A stretch of 64,000 nt of DNA from Bacteroidales bacterium UBA5349 (lineage in GTDB: Bacteria > Bacteroidota > Bacteroidia > Bacteroidales > Tenuifilaceae): the NCBI GenBank assembly GCA_002410065.1, contig DHQB01000020.1, positions 62,001 to 126,000 on the forward strand. The letters are read 5' to 3'. Under the pieces are notes generated by a model. That model searched no databases. It saw only the letters and a list, made by a program, of their open reading frames with translations, and was not told where the DNA came from. Position numbers and translations under genes: made by a program. Below, piece by piece: positions 58,804 to 64,000 of the stretch; position 1 is the first letter of the stretch, and every line of letters starts with the position of its first letter.

Positions 58804-60873
58804 ATGAAAAATAATAATCAGAATCCTGAAAAGGATCAAAAGAAGACTCAAAAAGAATCATCACCGGAATCGCCAAATAAAGGGAATAACAATTTTAATG
58901 TTGGCGGTAAAAAATTCAATATTTACTGGATTTATATTCTAATCATACTAGGGATTCTTGCCCTGAACCTTTTCTATACTACCAAAGAACCCGTTGAAAC
59001 AACTTGGCAAGATGTTCGTGGACAGATGATAAAGGATGGCGATATCAAAAAACTGGTGGTTGTTCGTAACTCGGGAAAAGTAGAGGTTTACATTAAGGAT
59101 AACAACCTAAGTAAATATTCTGCTAAAATAGGTGAGGATGCCGAAAAAGTTAATAAACAGGGGCCCCACTTCTTCTTTACCATAGGCTCCATTGATGCAT
59201 TTGAGCGTCAACTTGAGGAGGCACAGAACGAACTTAACCTCAGTGAAAGAATATCACCTGTATACGAAGATAGACCTAACTATCTTGGTGAGGCCTTTAC
59301 TTGGCTTCTACCAATCATAATACTTGTTGGCATTTGGCTTTTCATTTTCAAACGAATGAGTAAAGGAGGAGGTGCAGGAGGTGCAGGTAATATCTTTAGC
59401 GTTGGAAAATCAAAAGCACAACTTTTCGATAAGGAGTCGAATGTAAAAATTGATTTTAAGCAAGTTGCAGGTCTCGAAGAGGCTAAGGTTGAAATAATGG
59501 AGATTGTTGACTTTCTGAAGAGTCCAAAAAAGTACACCGACCTAGGAGGCAAGATCCCCAAAGGGGTATTGTTAGTTGGCCCTCCGGGTACTGGCAAAAC
59601 ACTACTGGCTAAAGCGGTGGCTGGCGAAGCAGACGTTCCTTTCTTCAGCATGTCAGGCTCTGACTTTGTTGAAATGTTTGTTGGTGTTGGAGCATCGCGC
59701 GTGCGCGATTTGTTTAAACAAGCCAAAGAAAAAGCCCCGTGCATTGTGTTTATTGATGAGATTGATGCAATTGGTAGAGCTAGAGGAAAAAACGCCAACT
59801 ACTCTGGAAACGATGAACGAGAGAATACGTTAAACCAACTTCTTACTGAGATGGATGGTTTTGCCTCTAACCAAGGGGTTATAATTCTTGCGGCTACAAA
59901 CCGTGCCGATATATTAGACCGTGCACTTATGCGTGCAGGCCGCTTCGACAGGCAAATACATGTTGAACTTCCCGATTATAAAGAGAGACAAGAAATTTTT
60001 AAGGTTCACCTTAAACCGCTTAAGCTAGAAGAGGACTTTAACGTTGACTTTATGGCCAAGCAAACCCCCGGATTTTCTGGTGCCGATATTGCCAATGTTT
60101 GTAATGAGGCTGCCCTAATTGCAGCACGTAAAGACAAGGAGATTGTTGAGAAACAAGATTTCCTTGATGCTATCGACAGAATAATTGGTGGGCTTGAGAA
60201 AAAGAATAAAATTATTTCGCAGGAAGAAAAAAGAGCGATTGCGTTTCACGAATCAGGCCATGCAACGGTAAGCTGGTTACTTGAACATGCCAGTCCACTT
60301 TTAAAGGTTTCCATTATTCCACGGGGCAAGGCATTGGGAGCCGCATGGTATCTTCCAGAAGAACGACAACTCACAACTACCGAGCAGTTGCGTGACGAAA
60401 TGAGCTCCGCCCTTGGTGGCAGAGCATCCGAAGAACTTATGTTTGGTAAAATATCAACAGGTGCTTTAAACGACCTTGAAAAGGTTACAAAACAAGCCTA
60501 TGCCATGGTTGCATATTTTGGCATGAGCGAAGAGATTAAGAACATAAGTTTTTACGACTCATCGGGACAAAATGAGTTTGCTTTTTCGAAACCCTACAGC
60601 GAAAAAACTGCAGAAATAATTGATAAAGAGGTAAAGTTGATTATTGATACGGAATACAAAAGGGCGAAAGATATTCTAAAAAAGAATAAAGTTGGTCTTA
60701 CTAAACTTGCTGAACTACTCCTTGAACGGGAGGTAATATTTAGCGAAGACTTAGAGAAAATTTTTGGTCCACGCAAGTCGCATACCAGAGCCGAGGAGTT
60801 AGTAAAAGACATTAAGGAAGAGGAGAAGAAACAAGAAGGAGGAGAAACCGAAAAGGGTATAGATAAAAACTAA
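58804..60873 (+). CDS. ftsH: ATP-dependent zinc metalloprotease FtsH
   Basis: 689 residues. A hydrophilic N-terminus precedes membrane helix 1 (about 37-58); helix 2 lies at about 162-183. The AAA+ module has GPPGTGKT (259-266), VFIDEIDAIGRARG and the second-region-of-homology GRFDRQIHV. The zinc site HESGH starts at 482. FtsH degrades membrane and short-lived cytosolic proteins, including regulators of lipid A and phage lysogeny in E. coli. Followed 11 bp later by DUF2007. Confidence 0.98.
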   Translation: MKNNNQNPEKDQKKTQKESSPESPNKGNNNFNVGGKKFNIYWIYILIILGILALNLFYTTKEPVETTWQDVRGQMIKDGDIKKLVVVRNSGKVEVYIKDNNLSKYSAKIGEDAEKVNKQGPHFFFTIGSIDAFERQLEEAQNELNLSERISPVYEDRPNYLGEAFTWLLPIIILVGIWLFIFKRMSKGGGAGGAGNIFSVGKSKAQLFDKESNVKIDFKQVAGLEEAKVEIMEIVDFLKSPKKYTDLGGKIPKGVLLVGPPGTGKTLLAKAVAGEADVPFFSMSGSDFVEMFVGVGASRVRDLFKQAKEKAPCIVFIDEIDAIGRARGKNANYSGNDERENTLNQLLTEMDGFASNQGVIILAATNRADILDRALMRAGRFDRQIHVELPDYKERQEIFKVHLKPLKLEEDFNVDFMAKQTPGFSGADIANVCNEAALIAARKDKEIVEKQDFLDAIDRIIGGLEKKNKIISQEEKRAIAFHESGHATVSWLLEHASPLLKVSIIPRGKALGAAWYLPEERQLTTTEQLRDEMSSALGGRASEELMFGKISTGALNDLEKVTKQAYAMVAYFGMSEEIKNISFYDSSGQNEFAFSKPYSEKTAEIIDKEVKLIIDTEYKRAKDILKKNKVGLTKLAELLLEREVIFSEDLEKIFGPRKSHTRAEELVKDIKEEEKKQEGGETEKGIDKN

Positions 60874-60884
60874 TACGACTAAAA

Positions 60885-61094
60885 ATGAAGGAACAAAACT
60901 GGTCGCTCGTATTCACAACAGATAAGCCTTTTCATGCAGAGATTATTAAGCAAATGCTTGTCAGCAATGGCATCGAGGCTGTAGTGCTCAACAAGCGAGA
61001 TTCATCTTACCCATCAATTGGGGAAGCTGAGGTTTTCGTAACTCCAGGTGATGAAACAAAAGCAACAAAACTAATTGAAGAACAAGAGTTTTGA
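60885..61094 (+). CDS. DUF2007 (putative signal-transducing) small protein
   Basis: 69 residues. The pattern HAEIIKQMLVSNGIEAVVLN, then GEAEVFVTPGDETKATKLIEE, matches the DUF2007 fold, a small ferredoxin-like domain often next to ftsH or cdsA. Function unknown. Its TGA overlaps the TTG start of cdsA by 4 bp. Confidence 0.8.
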   Translation: MKEQNWSLVFTTDKPFHAEIIKQMLVSNGIEAVVLNKRDSSYPSIGEAEVFVTPGDETKATKLIEEQEF

Positions 61095-61918
61095 ACACAT
61101 TTTTACAACGTACTATTAGCGGAGCCTTGTTTGTACTAGTCATTATAGGTGCAATCATCCTTGGGCGATACAGTTTTTTTGTTGTTTTTATGGGTTTAAC
61201 CCTTGCAACACTTTACGAGTTTTACCGCTTAACGCTTAAGGCTCGTGTTAGACCACAATATCTTTATGGTTTAGTGCTGGGAGCAATTATATTTGCCGTA
61301 AGTTACTTATTTGCAATTGGTAAACTTGGCAACTACATATTTCTTGGTCTAATACCTCTTGTAGTTAGCGTTTTTATTATAGAGCTATTTCGGAATCATC
61401 AAAAGCCAATGCATAACATTGGCTACACCCTATTAGGGCTTTTATACATTGCATTCCCTTTTTCGTTACTCAACTACTTTGCTCTAAATTACTCATCGTA
61501 TCGAATTGGCTTTCAGACCAATTTGCTATTAGGCTTTTTTATACTTATTTGGGCAAATGATACGGGTGCATATATTTTTGGTACAAGCATTGGCCGAAAC
61601 AAAATGTTCCCACGTATTTCTCCAAAAAAATCATGGGAGGGTCTAATTGGAGGCATATTTACAGCATTGTTCTCCGCATGGGTTCTTTCTCTTTTCTTTG
61701 TTGAAGTTTCACTTTTTCATTGGCTTGTAATTGGTTTAATTACAGCTGTAATGAGTGTTTTTGGTGATTTAGTTGAATCAATGTTTAAGCGTAGTATTGG
61801 AGTAAAAGATTCTGGTAAGTTTTTACCTGGGCATGGTGGATTTTTGGATAGATTTGATGGCTTATTGCTATCAACTCCAATAGTTTTTGTTTACCTCGAA
61901 ATGATGATGTTGATATAG
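61091..61918 (+). CDS. cdsA: Phosphatidate cytidylyltransferase
   Basis: 275 residues, starting with a TTG that overlaps the preceding stop (TTGA). It has about 7-8 membrane helices and the CDS signature SVFGDLVESMFKRSIGVKDSG followed by LPGHGGFLDRFD. It makes CDP-diacylglycerol, the precursor of membrane phospholipids. It is followed closely by a (GAGGTT)n tract and the psd gene. Confidence 0.95.
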   Translation: MNTFLQRTISGALFVLVIIGAIILGRYSFFVVFMGLTLATLYEFYRLTLKARVRPQYLYGLVLGAIIFAVSYLFAIGKLGNYIFLGLIPLVVSVFIIELFRNHQKPMHNIGYTLLGLLYIAFPFSLLNYFALNYSSYRIGFQTNLLLGFFILIWANDTGAYIFGTSIGRNKMFPRISPKKSWEGLIGGIFTALFSAWVLSLFFVEVSLFHWLVIGLITAVMSVFGDLVESMFKRSIGVKDSGKFLPGHGGFLDRFDGLLLSTPIVFVYLEMMMLI

Positions 61919-61924
61919 GGGAGT

Positions 61925-61975
61925 GAGGTTGAGGTTGAGGTTGAGGTTGAGGTTGAGGTTGAGGTTGAGGTTGAG
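61925..61975. repeat. (GAGGTT)n hexanucleotide tract, 8.5 copies
   Basis: 51 bases of uninterrupted GAGGTT, beginning 6 bp after the cdsA stop and ending 53 bp before psd. It is outside any frame. Six-base units keep frame, so if it changes length it would alter spacing, not coding. Confidence 0.97.
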
Positions 61976-62028
61976 AAGATTATTAAATGTTATACGTTGA
62001 AAAGTTAATCGTTTATAAAATTATATAG

Positions 62029-62688
62029 ATGCGAATACACAAAGAGGGCTTTAGAATATTACTAATTGCATTAGTTCTTTTCGGTGCTACATGCACACTA
62101 CTATGGTATTTTATTGGCAATGTTGCGCTATTCATAGCCTTGCTATTAATAATCCCCTTATATATTTTTATGCTCCGCTTTTTTAGGGTTCCTAAGCGCA
62201 GGGTAAATGCATATATTGAGAGGGTGCTCTCTCCATGCGATGGGACAATTGTAGTTATTGAAGAGGTTGATGAACCAGAGTATATTAGGGAAAGGTGTAT
62301 TCAGGTATCAATATTTATGTCGGTATGGAATGTACATATCAACTGGTACCCAATAATGGGTAAGGTTGTTTACCAAAAATATCATCCCGGAAAATTTCTT
62401 GTTGCATGGGAGCCCAAATCGTCAACGCTAAATGAGCGTACTTCAATTGCCGTTAAACGCCCTGATGGTGTTCAGATATTGTTCCGCCAAATTGCAGGTT
62501 ATCTTGCCCGCAGAGTTGTATGCTATGCAAAAAAAGGGGCCAACGCTCAACAAGGGCAAGAAATGGGCTTTATCAAGTTTGGGTCAAGAGTTGATCTTTT
62601 TCTACCCCTTAACTCTACAATCAAAGTAAGCATTGGTGAAAAGGTAAAAGGCACACAAAGTACTATTGCGGTTATTCCTCAGAAATAG
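62029..62688 (+). CDS. psd: Phosphatidylserine decarboxylase
   Basis: 219 residues with two N-terminal hydrophobic segments (about 8-50). LSPCDGTIVVIEE and FMSVWNVHINWYPI are conserved, and FGSRVDLFLP (about 190-199) holds the Gly-Ser where self-cleavage forms the pyruvoyl cofactor. It makes phosphatidylethanolamine. It is the short prokaryotic class. The phosphatidylserine synthase partner is not in the window. Confidence 0.92.
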   Translation: MRIHKEGFRILLIALVLFGATCTLLWYFIGNVALFIALLLIIPLYIFMLRFFRVPKRRVNAYIERVLSPCDGTIVVIEEVDEPEYIRERCIQVSIFMSVWNVHINWYPIMGKVVYQKYHPGKFLVAWEPKSSTLNERTSIAVKRPDGVQILFRQIAGYLARRVVCYAKKGANAQQGQEMGFIKFGSRVDLFLPLNSTIKVSIGEKVKGTQSTIAVIPQK

Positions 62689-62701
62689 CAGAATATTACA
62701 G

Positions 62702-63208
62702 TTAACTTTTACCCGTAAAGGTGAAACGTTCTAGTTTACCTTTCCTGTTAAAATAGAAGTTTGCAGTTCGCCCAATATTTGGTTCTTTTAGCGTAATAGA
62801 ATCCTTTTGTGAAAGATCCAGATTTGTAAACGATTGGTAAAACTGTGACTTAGTCATCCCCTTTCTAATGCCATTGGCCAATTCTATTTGGTCATTACGT
62901 ACACTCCCGCCCAGAAGGAACTCTTGGCTAAACTGCGTTTTATAAATACTAACCTTCGATTTTTTGTAAAGAAAATTGTAGATTGTGTCAGGCTTATGAT
63001 ACGGACGCGGATTCCGCTTTATTAACTTTTGAATGCGAGTACCCTCAGGCATGCTCTTTTTAAAATCTTCGATGCTTTCACTATGGCCAAATGGTTTTTG
63101 CAAAAAAGTTTCTACAGCCATTGGGCGTATATCAACCTCAACCGTTTTTTGTACCACTGAACATGACGAAAAGAATAGCATTAATATTATTACCCTATAT
63201 GTTTTCAT
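62702..63208 (-). CDS. Hypothetical lipoprotein
   Basis: 168 residues. Lipobox in MLFFSSC (lipid Cys about 16). The mature part is basic and has no family that I recognise; NGIRKGMTKSQFYQSF resembles a SmpA/OmlA-like helical hairpin but only weakly. It converges on psd, 13 bp away, with no clear terminator between. Confidence 0.65.
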   Translation of the reverse strand: MKTYRVIILMLFFSSCSVVQKTVEVDIRPMAVETFLQKPFGHSESIEDFKKSMPEGTRIQKLIKRNPRPYHKPDTIYNFLYKKSKVSIYKTQFSQEFLLGGSVRNDQIELANGIRKGMTKSQFYQSFTNLDLSQKDSITLKEPNIGRTANFYFNRKGKLERFTFTGKS

Positions 63209-63269
63209 AAGTGTGGATTTAGAAAGGCAATTTATGAAAAACTAACGAATGATTAACCAAATTAATTAA

Positions 63270-63299
63270 CAAAGATAACACCAGAGATTTCGTTGCAAA
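63270..63299 (-). promoter_or_regulatory. Promoter of the hypothetical lipoprotein gene
   Basis: On the minus strand: TTTG (63299-63296), 18 bp, TATCTTTG (63277-63270): an exact match to the Bacteroidota consensus, about 60 bp before the start. Confidence 0.75.
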
Positions 63300-63364
63300 T
63301 GCTAATTTACATAAACTTTTAATGCCAACACAAAGTGGCCAATAGGATAAAACTTGTAAAATAC

Positions 63365-63396
63365 TTTAGTTTATTGAAAAAAAACGAATATTTTTG
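63365..63396 (+). promoter_or_regulatory. Probable promoter of the secreted protease-like gene
   Basis: TTTA (63365-63368), 20 bp, TATTTTTG (63389-63396), one mismatch in the -33 box. The ATG at 63477 follows after a leader of about 75 nt. Confidence 0.55.
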
Positions 63397-63476
63397 CGGA
63401 ATATATTATCCCATCCCTAATTAAAAGTTATCTGAATAGGAATAAATAAATAACCCAAACTATAAACAAATACACC

Positions 63477-64000
63477 ATGAAAAGACCCTTATCAATTTTT
63501 AAACTAATCCTCACCCTTTCCATTGCATTTTTAGTATCAAGTAATGTAAATGGTCAGATTGAGAAAAAAGAAACTCCTTTGAGTACAATACTTAATGTAC
63601 CTTCAACAAAACAAGTTCTTGATTTAACTCCAAACTTTGATTGGAACAAGATTGCTGAAGAGGATAATGTTAATCATAAGCAAGGCAATCCACTTCGTGC
63701 TGGTTTATCGGTACCCGCAAACGTTAACATAAACAACTCTGGCGAGTGGGTAAAACTTTCCAATGGAAGTATGATGTGGCGCTTAACGCTTAAATCAGAG
63801 GGAGCAACATCGCTTGGATTAGTTTTCGATGAGTTTGAACTTCCGGCTGGCTCAAAACTTTTTGTTTACGACCCAAGCAAAAAGGATGTAATTGGTGCTT
63901 TAGGAAGCCACAACAACAACCCAAGTCAGGTACTTAGCACACGATTAGTTTTAGGCAATTCGCTTACAATAGAATACATTGAACCCACCCAGAATGTGCC
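63477..64000 (+). CDS. Secreted serine-protease-like protein, N-terminal part (3' end outside window)
   Basis: About 174 residues are visible before the right edge. A signal peptide (start MKRPLSIFKLILTLSIAFL, cleavage near NVNG-Q) is followed by a propeptide-like domain with GEWVKLSNGSMMWRLTLKSEGA and LGLVFDEFELPAGSKLFVYDP, which resembles the N-terminal domain of Bacteroidota lysyl-endopeptidase/trypsin-like secreted proteases, often sorted by T9SS. The catalytic triad would lie beyond the window, so the enzyme class is an inference. Confidence 0.6.
   Translation, partial: MKRPLSIFKLILTLSIAFLVSSNVNGQIEKKETPLSTILNVPSTKQVLDLTPNFDWNKIAEEDNVNHKQGNPLRAGLSVPANVNINNSGEWVKLSNGSMMWRLTLKSEGATSLGLVFDEFELPAGSKLFVYDPSKKDVIGALGSHNNNPSQVLSTRLVLGNSLTIEYIEPTQNV

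Overview
The window looks like a chromosomal core segment of a Bacteroidota bacterium, most likely in or near the Bacteroidales. The evidence is indirect but consistent. Promoters repeatedly match the Bacteroidota pattern TTTG-N18..20-TAnnTTTG. One secreted protein ends in a type IX secretion (gliding-motility C-terminal) domain. Other typical genes are a two-component-like beta-propeller regulator, a GlmU-like sugar nucleotidyltransferase of the NTP_transf_4 type, a TlpA-type thioredoxin, an EF-G paralog, and ribosomal proteins in their zinc-free forms. I see no insertion sequence, prophage, integrase or CRISPR array.

Layout. 1-705: C-terminal end of a hybrid histidine kinase. 860-6118 (minus): a propeller/SpoIIE phosphatase sensor behind a UbiD-type decarboxylase. 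6204-7493 (minus): enolase, bounded by terminators. 7599-25488 (minus): one uninterrupted translation supercluster read from rpsL to rplQ (str, S10, spc and alpha operons joined, without tuf or adk). It includes rpmD and rpmJ, which are too short for ordinary ORF calling. Two tandem promoters precede rpsL. 25874-29444 (plus): an EF-G paralog lacking the catalytic histidine, a cytidylate-kinase-like protein and a cyclophilin, followed by an (AAGG)n tract and a bidirectional terminator. 29574-32854 (minus): an acyl-CoA synthetase and a T9SS-type secreted protein. 33175-37866 (plus): a probable four-gene envelope operon (TlpA, AsmA-like, DsbA-like, Cys-rich lipoprotein) closed by a terminator. 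38019-41632 (plus): a PcrA/UvrD helicase and a sigma-54 activator without a DNA-binding domain.

42225-46797 (minus): an MBL-fold RNase-like protein, tRNA-His(GTG), then a surface-polysaccharide group (flippase, hexapeptide acetyltransferase, polysaccharide-lyase-14-like lipoprotein). 46913-54265: AlkD-type DNA repair, an outer-membrane barrel, a Bax-inhibitor-1 membrane protein, L31 type B, the GlmU-like protein, Lon protease (with a good sigma-54-type -24/-12 promoter) and CoaD. 54290-62688: a redoxin that has lost one active-site cysteine, then NUDIX and pyrE diverging from overlapping start codons, SRPBCC, BirA, and a plus-strand run rsfS-ftsH-DUF2007-cdsA-psd containing a (GAGGTT)8 tract. 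62702-64000: a small lipoprotein and the N-terminus of a secreted serine-protease-like protein cut by the window edge.

Most of the window is ordinary core genome. The points most worth a second look are the EF-G paralog, the sigma-54 pair (activator without DNA-binding domain, and the lon promoter), the envelope-redox operon with its nine-cysteine lipoprotein, the CATG-shared divergent starts, and the two simple-repeat tracts. No wholly new system can be claimed from sequence alone.
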